NCBI GenBank assembly: GCA_951640165.1
Contig: OX621249.1
Span: forward strand, 26,021,201 to 26,085,200
Direction of reading: 5' to 3'
Length of the DNA stretch: 64,000 nt
Source: Pseudoips prasinana
Lineage: Eukaryota > Arthropoda > Insecta > Lepidoptera > Nolidae
Shown here piece by piece: positions 19,951 through 28,898 of the stretch; the first letter of the stretch is position 1, and each line of letters begins with the position of its first letter. A program made the position numbers and the translations under genes. Below the pieces are notes generated by a model. It saw nothing but the letters and a program-made list of their open reading frames with translations, was not told the DNA's origin and searched no databases.

Positions 19951-20226
19951 ACACCACAATAGTTTTGTCCCGTAAGCACCGTCGTCACACGGAACATCTT
20001 TAATTATCCGGATGACGTTATCCAGATTTACTTAGAACAGGTTAAGGCTATTAGAAACTCTCGTGGTAATCCGATATATCGTACTCAACGGGGGAGAGTA
20101 CTATGTATCGGATATCGGAAGTGGTTAGCAATACCGGTAGCTATCTCACGACTCCCAAGGTCAGTATGTCGAAAAACATCGTGTATTGAAGTCACCCCCT
20201 TAACCTCTATTTACTTAAAACAAACC
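19951..20226. other. No gene seen
   Basis: Mixed-composition sequence with CCGTCGTCACACGGAACATC and CTCAACGGGGGAGAGTAC. No frame, tRNA-like head or terminal repeat found. Possibly 3' remains of another LINE. Confidence 0.5.
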
Positions 20227-20460
20227 AGGGGCTCTACCAGCTAAGTCGCCGAACATCGATTTCTTAAATAGCGTTCAAATAAATAAAAGTTAAAAATGAC
20301 TTAACCAATCGTTAAATCGGCTTTCATGAGCACAAGTGACGTCATAAATGGCCCGGAATCGATTGTCAACGTTGAAGCCGATTTAACGATTGATTAAGTC
20401 ATTTGTAACCTTTATTTATTTGAACGACATTTAAGAAATCGATGTTCGGGGACTTAGCCC
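20227..20460. mobile_element. Near-perfect fold-back element, about 234 bp
   Basis: Arms of roughly 100 bp: GGGCTCTACCAGCTAAGTCG, CGAACATCGATTTCTTAAAT, AAAAATGACTTAACCAATCG at left match inverted GAAGCCGATTTAACGATTGA, ATTTAAGAAATCGATGTTCG, GACTTAGC at right. The loop contains TGACGTCA. The unit 2 copy is 45401-45655. It could fold into one long hairpin. Confidence 0.75.
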
Positions 20461-20663
20461 AGGGCCTGAGAATTTCTCAGTATCAGCCCGAAACTTGTAA
20501 GTTGCTGGTATTACACCGTGCCTCGCAAAACACGTAGACCGGTCCTGTACCCTTTTTTATATATCAGAGAGCTACTTTAAGTTAGTTTAACGGATATGAA
20601 TTAAATCGGATAGGTTACGCTTACCCTAAATTAAGTATAGACTTCAATAATTTCCTTGCTAAA

Positions 20664-21040
20664 TCACACTAATATTATAAAGGCGAAAGGTTACACTCAC
20701 AAGTGAATGTGTATATTTGTTACTTTTTCACGTCTGGAGCGATTTGAATATAATTTGTTATGGAGTTAGCTGACACCCTGGATTTACACAAAGGCTACAC
20801 AATAATCCAAAACACAAATTGATATTTGATGACAAGGAAATTTGCAGGTTATAATTTTCCGGACAGTTGAGTAAAAGATCATAAAGAAGGAATATAGTAG
20901 ATTAGTAATATAGTAGAGTAGACTTAGCAGTCACGGGTACTAAGCACTAGACCAACACGCCATCAATTGATATTTAACAATATTTGAGACCCTAATCTCT
21001 AAAGTTTAACGAGGGTAAAACCTTGGAGTACTGCCAGTAG
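20664..21040 (+). mobile_element. Non-autonomous Helitron, degenerate 3' end
   Basis: TCACACTAATATTATAAAGG follows an A at 20663. The 3' end has TTTAACGAGG...CCTTGG hairpin remains and CCAGTAGT. It interrupts the gene-bearing segment that is continuous in the 1a sub-copy near 13840. The unit 2 copy is 45848-46224. Confidence 0.7.
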
Positions 21041-21498
21041 TACATAATGCCGAGCGCAGTTAGTAAGTTATGTTTAACAAGTAATAATGGGGGGTAATCT
21101 GGGTAATCTCATACCTGGGGTAACTCATTAAAAAAACACAATAATAATTATTCTAATATTTTATTTCATTTTGAAAACATTAATAATAACAAATTCTTCT
21201 TTATAAACATAGTAAAACGGTGAATTTACACTTAATTCTTTCTTAGAAATGAATATTACATAGTAGAAAAACTTTTATTTAATTCCGTCAAATATACAAT
21301 AACTAGCATAACACTCCATTTATTTTGAGCAGTATGAAATTCAAAGTATATTGTGCTGAATATTTTAAAATATTAATCACACACAAAATAAATAAGTTAC
21401 TGCATTTATTAATTTTTTGTGTGTTTAATATTCTAAGATATTTAACATATGTTTGTAGTCATTAAATTAAAGCTTTGCGAGTAAGTCTATCAATTTAT

Positions 21499-21652
21499 TG
21501 GTTCTCGAGTGACGACCACGAACCGGAAGACGCAGCGTGGGCAGGCCCCCTACAAGGTGGACCGACGATTGTACTGGATGTTGGTAGCACAAGACCGGCC
21601 ATTATGGAGATCTTTGAGGGAGGCCATTGTCGACGTCTTTCGGTTGCTATTA
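21499..21652 (+). mobile_element. RTE 3' fragment abutting the gene stop codon (copy 1b)
   Basis: Same fragment, deletions and junction as at 14229-14381; its tail meets the TAA at 21650-21652. AATAAA (minus strand) is at 21499-21494, just beyond it. Confidence 0.85.
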
Positions 21653-23315
21653 TGCTTTCGGCTGTTTGTTTTGTAGCTTTTGTATACCTGCTATATCATC
21701 CGCGTTCACCGTACGGATATCATATACATCGCCATTGTGAATGTATACATATGTTGTATGGCAAACGCATGGCGGTGGAGGAGGAAGAAATATACACGCA
21801 TCAACTGTCGTCTGAACTTGTGGGTTCCCTGTAAACAATAAATACGAATTACTTACTTATCGTATGATTATTACAGCTGAAAGAAGTCCACAGCTGGACA
21901 AGCCTCCCCAATACCCTTGTATGCCATAATCGCCACGCTTGGCAGACGGGTTGGCGATCGCAGTAACTTATCGTATGGACAGTGGTTGTGGTGTCAGAAA
22001 TGTTCAAGCCGCCCAGTAGGCCTCCGGCATGGCTTTATGACTGTTACCTAATGACTACAGCACGGAGACGCTCAAAAATTAAACCACTTCAGTAGTCACC
22101 CATCTTTGGACTGACCGCTAGCCTAGTTCCTTAACCTCGCCGATCTCTTTTGAACCGGTGATAGTAAACGAATCAATGATGGCGTTGTCTTTAAAAAAAA
22201 AGGTTTCTACATACAAAACGTGTCAGTCTATTGATAATTTTGTACGGGAACGTAATCTTCCTTTTGTGTATTTTGCTAATTGTTCAATACATTGTTCAGT
22301 TTCATAGGCAAATTGAGCCACTTGAGTTTGTCTACTATTTAAGTTACACCTTGTAGACCCACATTACATACATCCACGATAAGGAAGATTTAGGCGTTAT
22401 TGTCACTATCGCTGATTAAGTTAAGTTCGCTACTTTGATGGTAGAGCATAGCCATCTTTTGTTTAATTTAGCAACTCAGCTTGATAAGAGTGTATTTATA
22501 GAATACACTCTGTAAAAGACCTTAAATACTTAATAATAATTAATAACCATTTGATTGAGCAGTGACCTTTGGCAAAGTCTAGGAGCTCTGCTACAATAGA
22601 TCAGTAATGGTCGAGGTAGCAAGATGCCATCAAGGCATCAAGCCCCAAACAATTAATAATAATAAAAATAATAATAGCCATTTGAACCCAAACTAAGCCG
22701 AGCTTGTACTATGGAAACCCCATAACTGATCACTATATTACTAGAAAGGTAGTAATGTAGTGATCAGTTGTAAATACATCCTGGGAACCTGGGACCCTAG
22801 TACATTATTTACACACGGCCATCTGATCCCAAACTAAGCCGAGCTTGTACTATGGAAACCGGATAACTGATATACTACATATATCTACTACTTTTCTTTT
22901 GTAAATACATACAAATATATAGATGATTACACCCAAACTCAGGACAAACACACATGTTAATGCACACAAATATCTGTTCCGGGTGGGAATCGAACCCACG
23001 ACCTGCGGCGTGAAAGGCAAGCATTTGCCAACAACGCCAACCAGCCTGTCTACACATAATCCAGGTAATTATGAGTTAATCGGTTAGGGATTCTGAGTGT
23101 GAGTGAGGTCGCTAGATCTCAACGGAGAAAGAACGTTGGAACGTGATGCTTTATGTATCTCAAACTACATTGGCTACGGAAATCACTAGTTGGTAGTAAA
23201 TGTACCGAAATTCCGAGACCCTTTCGGAAAATTCGGTTAAGATAAAATATAACTTACATGATATCCCGATGGTGGCAATAAATAATAGGACGACCAGTTT
23301 GCTGAATCCGAACAT
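21650..23315 (-). CDS. Small secreted three-cysteine peptide, two exons, copy 1b
   Basis: Predicted 78-residue secreted peptide, paralogous to copy 1a in the same unit. Exon 1 (23315-23258) encodes MFGFSKLVVLLFIATIGIS and the GTAAGT donor; exon 2 (21828-21650) follows TTTACAG in the matching phase. The mature part has NPQVQTTVDACIFLPPPPPC, the CVC pair, YVYIHNGDVYDIRT, and a tail NADDIAGIQKLQNKQPKA that differs from the a-type. Three residues are missing between the first cysteine and the proline run relative to 1a. The core around the cysteines and HNGDVYDI is kept while the intron (21829-23257) has diverged, which suggests selection on the protein. The intron contains an RTE leader, a LINE relic and a SINE-1. 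Confidence 0.75.
21860..22300 (-). mobile_element. RTE leader and LINE relic in intron of copy 1b
   Basis: 21880-22110 repeats the antisense RTE leader seen at 14600-14870. 22140-22300 reads on the minus strand as NAIIDSFTITGSKEIGEVKE, resembling the segment before DLGV in Jockey-group reverse transcriptases. The unit 2 equivalent is 47085-47450. Confidence 0.5.
22725..22768. repeat. Quasi-palindrome from a local template switch
   Basis: ACTGATCACTATATTACT (22725-22742) is followed after 8 bp by AGTAATGTAGTGATCAGT (22751-22768). Unit 2 at the same place has plain ACTGATCACTACATTACTAC then CTTTCTTTTG, and unit 1's right arm is the exact reverse complement of that stretch. Confidence 0.75.
22790..23052 (-). 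mobile_element. SINE-1, minus strand, in intron of copy 1b
   Basis: Tail TTATTTACACACGGCCATCT first, head GGCTGGTTGGCGTTG last; box B GTGGGTTCGATTCCCACCC at about 22983-23000 (minus). Full length. The unit 2 copy is 48003-48250. Confidence 0.8.
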
Positions 23316-23334
23316 GATGCAAGTTAGTGAGTGA

Positions 23335-23485
23335 CTGAAGAAGAATTCTCTCCATACTCTTTTATATACAGAGTATCAGTTAATTCAAATGACGTACTTA
23401 TCGTATATAAAACTTAATTATAAAAAGGTTCAGGTTGAGATACTGTAAGTATTATCTGTTTATTTGGAAATTCCAATTGTTATCT
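23335..23485 (-). promoter_or_regulatory. Promoter of copy 1b: GATA site, kappaB-like site, TATA box
   Basis: AGATAA (23485-23480), 5 bp, GGAATTTCC (23474-23466), then TATATAAAAG (about 23368-23359) and ATG at 23315. The spacing is as in copy 1a, although surrounding bases differ and an extra AGGTTCAGG-type insertion lies between. Confidence 0.6.
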
Positions 23486-23502
23486 GTATAATGTATTTTT
23501 TA

Positions 23503-23975
23503 TTGGAACGAAGTTCCTTATCGCGGGTTGCGAAAGGGGGCTAGACGGAAAAAAATCTTACGAAAAGTTGTCACGACACTTTTTTCAGCTGTGCGGCGTG
23601 CCCATGTTTCTCTGTCTGTCTCTCTCTCTCTTATAGAAAGCAAGCCAGATATTTTCATTTCTATTTCGCATTGAACAGTGTGGTGTCGCGACGACTTTTT
23701 TTTTATTTTTTTTTAATCTGATTTATTTAAGAAGGCTTTGTTCATTAAATGACGATGTCACCTCCGTAAGACAACGTACTATATATCTAACTTAAACTAG
23801 GGCACATTGACAGTACATAAATCTTATACAACAAATAGCATTGTTTGGATCCCGGTGTGGCCAACAAAAAAAGTCGCGACGATTATTTCGTATACAGGTT
23901 GTTTGTACATAATAAATAATAAGAAATAACTTCGTTCCATCCGGGTGTCCCTTGACACCTCTCAAGTTTTTATTA
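23503..23975. mobile_element. TIR element with TGGAACGAAGTT ends, unit 1 only
   Basis: TTGGAACGAAGTTCC at 23503 and AACTTCGTTCCA at about 23929-23939 are inverted. The right side continues through GGGTGTCCCTTGACACCTC to an ATT-rich end. Absent from unit 2 and from sub-copy 1a, where GTATTTTTTTATCATTATTG is continuous. A retroposon (23697-23873) lies inside. Confidence 0.6.
23697..23873 (-). mobile_element. Poly(A) retroposon, minus strand, nested
   Basis: Begins with a T-rich tract (poly(A) of the minus strand) and is flanked by GTCGCGACGA on both sides (about 23686-23696 and 23873-23883), a 10-bp target duplication. The body has AGAAGGCTTTGTTCATTAAA and ATCCCGGTGTGGCC. Non-coding. Probably the 5'-truncated 3' end of a LINE. 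Confidence 0.65.
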
Positions 23976-23998
23976 TTATTATTGTTTCATAATAATAT

Positions 23999-26290
23999 AG
24001 ACCAGGGTCGATAATTTTTAAAACCAAAAAAAATGATAGTAGGATGAAACCCATTAGAAAAGGAGGGGAATATTATAAAAATGAAAGGAAAAATAATTTA
24101 CGGGCAATCTGAGGTCGGGAAGGGGATGGGGGTGAGTTTTTAAGGGTAAAAAACGGTTTTTATCGATTTCCGGCAAAACTAAAAGTCCTTTAGAAAAAAG
24201 TCAAATCGCAAAATTGTAGGTAGTAAAAAGAACTAAAACTTTTGTATTTACACTTTTTTCACATAACCTCAAAATTTATGTGAAAACTTCAAAAAACCAA
24301 GTTTTTGGTTTTGTATTTTTATCTTTTACAATTTTTTTTCTTTTTTAACGAAATTTGGTGAAAACTTACCTTTTTATGTCCCAAATACACTGTAATTTAT
24401 TTGATTAAAAATATTTATTTTTTCACCTTTATTTTTTAATTCATATCGAAAAAACACCCTAACTTTCAATCGAAAAGTCACCCGTCAAAATATCAGCTTT
24501 TTTCAAAAAGTTGGTATGATTTCTGTTCGTTGAAACCTCTACTTTCCGATGGTGAAAAAAATATATATGTTACTATAGTAAATCATCTCAGAAAATGTAA
24601 AAAATATAAATAAAAATAAAAATTATTATTATAAAAAATTTTGAGCTATTTATTAAAATTAACACTTTAATTACTCGAAAAACATTAGATTACATGTTAC
24701 ATTGATAAAAAAAATTGCAAATAAAAATATAATACTATAATTAACAAACAAATCAGTTAATAAAATTAATATTTAATAAGACATCTACAATATTTGGAGA
24801 AAGTTGTCGAATCTTCTTTAAATTATATGCGTAGATGTCTATTTATATTTTAAGATAAATTATATACCTGAGCGACCTACGAAAAATATTAGCCCAGGTA
24901 TTTCATAGAAAAGTGGGGAAGAGGTTAGGCGGGTCTGGGTCTTACTACATACATACTAATAATAATCTCCTTAATTTTGTATAAACAAATTTAGTTAATC
25001 CCATGAAAAAAAAATATATTTCAAAATACATGAAAATATATTAAAAATCTATAAAATATATATCGTAAATATATTTTTAATAACAAACGTTTGGCCGATT
25101 TTCATATATATTTTATACATTTCAAATATATTTCAGATATATTCAAAATATATGAAATATACAGGAAAATCAGCCAAAAGTTAGTTATTAAAAATATATT
25201 TTTATATATTTATAATGTCTTGAAATAAGAACTAATGCGTTGCTCTGTAAAGAGAATTTTTTATTTATCAAAATGCTGTACAATTTTATCTTAATTCTAT
25301 ACAAATTATTAACAACTATAACATAAACTTACCTGTAAAGAGAAACAACATTTAAGCAACTATTTCACACGTTATAATATTTACAATAGTTTATATTTTA
25401 TACTCAATCTTTAATTCTTTGTTAATTTGACAAGATGGTTGACAACATTTAATTATAAATAATAATGCGAACTATATGGCCTATGCTAAATGAAGTAAAC
25501 CTTCATTTACATCTCCCCCCCCCCCCTTTTATGTGCATATACTTCTAATAACATCTTGATCTTCAGGTACCGGCACAAGTTTTGTGACATGAAAAAGATT
25601 AGACTCGACCTTCCGATGCCCTGTGTTAATTCTATAGATCGAATTTGACAATTTTTCTAAAATTTTGTAAGGGCCAATTTTTAATTCTTCAAGTTTTTTT
25701 CTATTTAATCGATTTCCGTTTTCCACATACACTGCATCTCCTACTTTCCATTCACGATGTTTTCGGTGTTTATCGAATTGTGCCTTATTATAATTGTGTG
25801 ATTTTATTGAATTTTCCAGTGCAACTTTCCTGTCTCTTAATAAATAATTTTGTTTTATGTTCTGTTTTAATTCTTCTGGTAAAATATCAATATTTTTTCC
25901 TTCTAATAAATACTGCGGCGAAAATCCTGTCACAGTATGCTCAGTTTCGTTATACCTTTTGGTACATTCATGGGCAATAGTTGTCCAGGCCAATTTATTT
26001 CCTCTTTCGTTTATCTTACATCTAATCTTATTAACTAACGTTTGGTTTAATCTTTCGTTCAAACCATTGGAAAATGGTGCATTTACTGCAGTGAAGACAA
26101 TGGTTATATTTTTTTTATCTAAAAAGTTTTTAAAATCTTTTGAATTTAAAAGATCCCCTACCCGACCTCAGATCGCCCGTAAATTATTTTTCCTTTCATT
26201 TTTATAATATTCCCCTCCTTTTCTAATGGGTTTCATCCTACTATTATTTTTTTCACTTTTTATTATTTTTAAAGGCTTCTACCCTGGTCT
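23999..26290 (-). mobile_element. Long-TIR DNA transposon with retroviral-type integrase (Ginger-like)
   Basis: Ends AGACCAGGG at 23999 and CCCTGGTCT at 26290, flanked by a 5-bp duplication AATAT (23994-23998, 26291-26295). Unit 2 has the simple target near 49270. The terminal inverted repeats are about 125 bp, with an inner 85 bp nearly perfect. LTR elements have direct, not inverted, ends. An integrase gene between TIRs with a 4-5-bp target duplication is the definition of Ginger DNA transposons, but the AGACCAGGG terminus is not one I know for that group. 24120-25500 is AT-rich and non-coding, with an imperfect hairpin at about 25065-25200 (TTAATAACAAACGTTTGGCC against GCCAAAAGTTAGTTATTAAA) and a C12 run at 25515-25526. 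Confidence 0.65.
25529..26155 (-). pseudogene. Ty3/gypsy-type integrase, 5'-truncated
   Basis: Minus-strand coding for the C-terminal part of a DDE integrase. The frame enters right inside the 26160-26290 TIR with DFKNFLDKKNITIVFTAVNA, then PFSNGLNERLNQTL, which holds the catalytic Glu. The helical segment (AHECTKRYNETEHTVTGFSP, QYLLEGK) comes next, followed by a C-terminal GPY/F-like domain (KVGDAVYVENGNRLNRKKLE, IGPYKILEKLS, RKVESNLFHVTKLVPV). The zinc finger and both catalytic Asp residues are missing: the core is cut exactly where the TIR begins. An ATG at 26062 opens a 177-codon frame to 25529, but this is the remnant of a longer protein. Gypsy-pol origin is the alternative to Ginger. 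Confidence 0.8.
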
Positions 26291-26417
26291 AATATTAATA
26301 TACTTGACTGGCCTATTTGGTCTGGAGTGAGCCTCACTGCTAAGGCGATTGGCACACTGCCCCGCCTGATGCAGCGTAGTGCGTGAGTGCGTGTTCTAAC
26401 GTTGCTTGTATCTCCGT

Positions 26418-26521
26418 TTGTATAGAAAACACGCACAGTCCAACACACAGAACATGCACCTGCATGAACGCACGTGGATGCATGTTCTGTGTTTTGGACT
26501 GTGCGTGTTTTCTATACAAAC
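26418..26521. repeat. Large hairpin, 42-bp arms
   Basis: TTTGTATAGAAAACACGCAC...GAACATGCA (26418-26459) pairs with TGCATGTTCTGTGTTTTGGA...TATACAAA (26480-26521) with one or two mismatches around a 20-base loop. The unit 3 version (49417-49508) has decayed. Confidence 0.85.
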
Positions 26522-26522
26522 C

Positions 26523-26775
26523 GTACGGTCACCGTAGCCTAGCTGGTAGTGCTCCAGCCTACGAAGCTTGTGGTCCTGGGTTCGAATCCCGGTAAGTGCA
26601 AATATTTGTGTGATGAGCACGAATATTTGTTTCTGAGTCATGGATGTTTTCTATGTATATAAGTATTTATCTATCTATATAAGTATGTATATCGTCGCCT
26701 GGTACCCATAGTTCAAGCTTTGCTTAGTTTGGGGCTAGGATGATCTGTGTGACATTGTCCCTAGATATATATTAA
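26523..26775 (+). mobile_element. SINE-2, full length
   Basis: Complete copy with CGGTCACCGTAGCCTAGCTG head and GGTTCGAATCCCGG box B. This is the counterpart of bases 1-252. Confidence 0.85.
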
Positions 26776-27047
26776 AGTATAAAAAAAAAATGGATATACT
26801 TACAAGTAACGATAGATAGAACTTGCACTACGCTGCATCATGCGGGGCAGTGTGCCAAACACCTAAGCCAGAAGTCCTGGGTTCGATTTCCACCCAGGGC
26901 AAATCTTTTTGTGACGTGCACGATTATTTGTTCTCTGTCTGGGGGTAATTTATCTATAATTTGTATGTGTAAGGAATATAGGCAGAGCCTGTACTATTAC
27001 AACTAGACAACTGATAAACATTCTTAGTATATTTTTTTTTTTTTTTA

Positions 27048-27305
27048 TCCTGGGACACTTATTCACACACGGCCATCTGATCCCAAACTAAGCAGAGCTT
27101 GTACTATGGAAACCAGATAACTGATATACTACATATACTACTTTTCTTTTGTAAATACATACTTATATAGATAATTTACACCCAGACTCAGGACAAACAG
27201 ACATGTTCATGCACACAAATATCTGTCCCGGGTGGGAATCGAACCCACGACCTCCGGCGTGAAAGGCAGGGTATCTACCAACCACGCCAACAGGCCCGTC
27301 AAGTT
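27048..27305 (-). mobile_element. SINE-1, minus strand (unit 2)
   Basis: Counterpart of 508-763. It keeps GGAAACCAGATAACTGATAT, which the unit 1 copy has shortened. Confidence 0.8.
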
Positions 27306-27338
27306 TCAGTGCCCCGTCAGTTAAGATCGCGCAGCTAA

Positions 27339-27645
27339 TTTATACAAATAAATAAAATTGGAGTGTCTGTTTGTAATATTGAAATAACCGGTTTTTACTA
27401 CATCAATATGTATATATACGGTACATACACCAAAATATTTTTTTTACAATTTTTGTCTGTCTGTCTGTCTGTTTGTTCCGGCTAATCTCTGTAACGGCTG
27501 GACCGATTTTTACGGGATTTTTATTGGCAGATAGCTGGTGTAATAAGGAGTAACTTAGGCTACTTTTATTTTAGAAATGTCTTTTATTTTACTAAAAAAC
27601 TAAATAAACTAATTAACACGCGGACGAAGTCGCGGGCACAGCTAG
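27339..27645 (+). mobile_element. Non-autonomous Helitron with exact empty site in unit 1
   Basis: 307-bp insertion between A27338 and T27646. The 3' end is ACGCGGACGAAGTCGCGGGC, a GC hairpin, then ACAGCTAG. Unit 1 reads GCAGCTAATACTATATA without it (A788/T789), with no target duplication, as Helitron integration requires. It contains a (GTCT)n tract and the TGTTCCGGCTAATCTCTGTA block common to lepidopteran Helitrons. A SINE-1 part follows at 27648-27820. Confidence 0.9.
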
Positions 27646-28163
27646 TACTATATATACCTACTACTTTTCTTTTGTAAATACATACTTATATAGATAGTTA
27701 CACTCAGACACAGGACAAACAGACATGTTCATGCACAAAAATGTTTGTCCTGGTCGGGAATCGAACCCACGACCTGCAGCGTGAAATTCAAGTGCCAAAC
27801 ATGCCAACCGGCCCGTCAAGAAAAAAAGTGTAAAGAAAAGTTCTCGGTATCAGTCCAACGCGCCCATTGTTGGCGTGCTTGGTATGGTGATGCTGCATTT
27901 AACGCCGCAGATCTTGGGTTCGATTCCCGACCAGGACAGATATTTGTGTGCATGAACATGTTTGTTTGTACAGAGTTTGGGTGAATATACATTCAGTCAA
28001 AAAAGTATCGGGAATGGATGATTTGTTTATGGTTCTAAATTCAAATTTTTGTTTTTTTTTTGTTGTTGTTAGATTGTCACAACTGTTTTCCATTTTGGCG
28101 CGGAGTTTGAGTTGCATCTGTCATTTATATGAAATACAGTGCTGGTTTTAGTAATATCATATA

Positions 28164-28636
28164 CAACATGTAACGTAATTAACGCACTTCTTGAAAATAG
28201 TTTGTTCAGAATCCATTACTGAATCGATTTATATCATTTTTAATTTAGTTAATTTTTTATTCCAAAATAGTCAAAACCAATTGAAATGGACCGTAAGTCA
28301 AAGTAATAAGACTTATAAATCGCAGTTTTATTTGTATTCATACAAGTTCCATAATTCAATACAAAATAAAGAAAAATAAACTTTATTCCAAGAAAGTAAT
28401 TTAGTAAATAATAATGCATATACATGTTAAATAAAAAAAAAACTTGTGTGTACTTATGTACACGCGTTAGAAGTTATACTTCTTAATATACAACTTGAAC
28501 ATAGTTATCAATTTTCATACCACCTAGAACTAACTTCATGCTGTTATTTTTACAGTTTTAAATAACAGCATGAAGTTAGTTCTAGGTGGTATGACAGTGA
28601 ATTTTATGACAGTGACAGGGAATTTTTAAATATAGT

Positions 28637-28674
<38 letters not shown>

Positions 28675-28873
28675 GTAAAAATTCACTGTCATACCACCTA
28701 GAACTAACTTCATGTTGTTAAATTTTTCGGTGTCGGTGTGCGCGCGCATCGTAAAAATTCACTCTCATCATTTTTCTCCATCGCGCCAAAAAAATTCAGT
28801 GTATGTATTATGATTACAACATAATATTCTAATTGGGGTGTTTGAGGGTGTGCGTTAATTACGTTACATGTTG
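28164..28873. mobile_element. TIR DNA element inside the mariner (unit 2)
   Basis: 24-bp perfect TIRs at 28164-28187 and 28850-28873; 710 bp. This is the RTE-free form of 1307-5253. Relative to unit 1 it has lost an 18-bp GC palindrome (unit 1 about 4964-4981), part of the AT tract and a 13-bp GAAGTATAACTTA block. Confidence 0.88.
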
Positions 28874-28898
28874 TATAGTGTGTATTGCGAATTTCATA

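Larger units (their letters stand above)
1..26292. repeat. Segmental duplication unit 1 (incomplete at left edge)
   Basis: Base 1 corresponds to base 26541 of the next unit, and co-linear similarity runs through the whole segment with scattered substitutions and discrete insertions or deletions. The junction sequence at its right end (SINE-3 relic, palindrome, SINE-2) recurs before unit 2 and unit 3, which fixes the head-to-tail order. Unit 1-specific material is the RTE at 1401-4583 and the two elements between 23503 and 26290. Confidence 0.9.
26343..26875. mobile_element. TIR element splitting SINE-3, holding a palindrome and a SINE-2
   Basis: TTGGCACACTGCCCCGCCTG at 26350 has its inverted, diverged partner CATGCGGGGCAGTGTGCCAA near 26838-26858, and the adjoining GATGCAGCGTAGTGC is inverted too. 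SINE-3 sequence lies on both outer sides. Inside are a 104-bp hairpin (26418-26521) and SINE-2 (26523-26775). The same structure is at 49328-49860. Confidence 0.65.

Noticed and set aside
21475..21834. 119-codon plus-strand open frame
   Set aside because: It is antisense to exon 2 of gene copy 1b and crosses the RTE fragment; the splice signals and signal peptide lie on the minus strand.
25529..26062. Integrase frame considered as part of an LTR retrotransposon or an endogenous virus copy
   Set aside because: No LTRs, gag, protease or RT nearby, and the flanks are inverted rather than direct repeats. Kept as a truncated integrase in a TIR element, with the gypsy origin noted as alternative.
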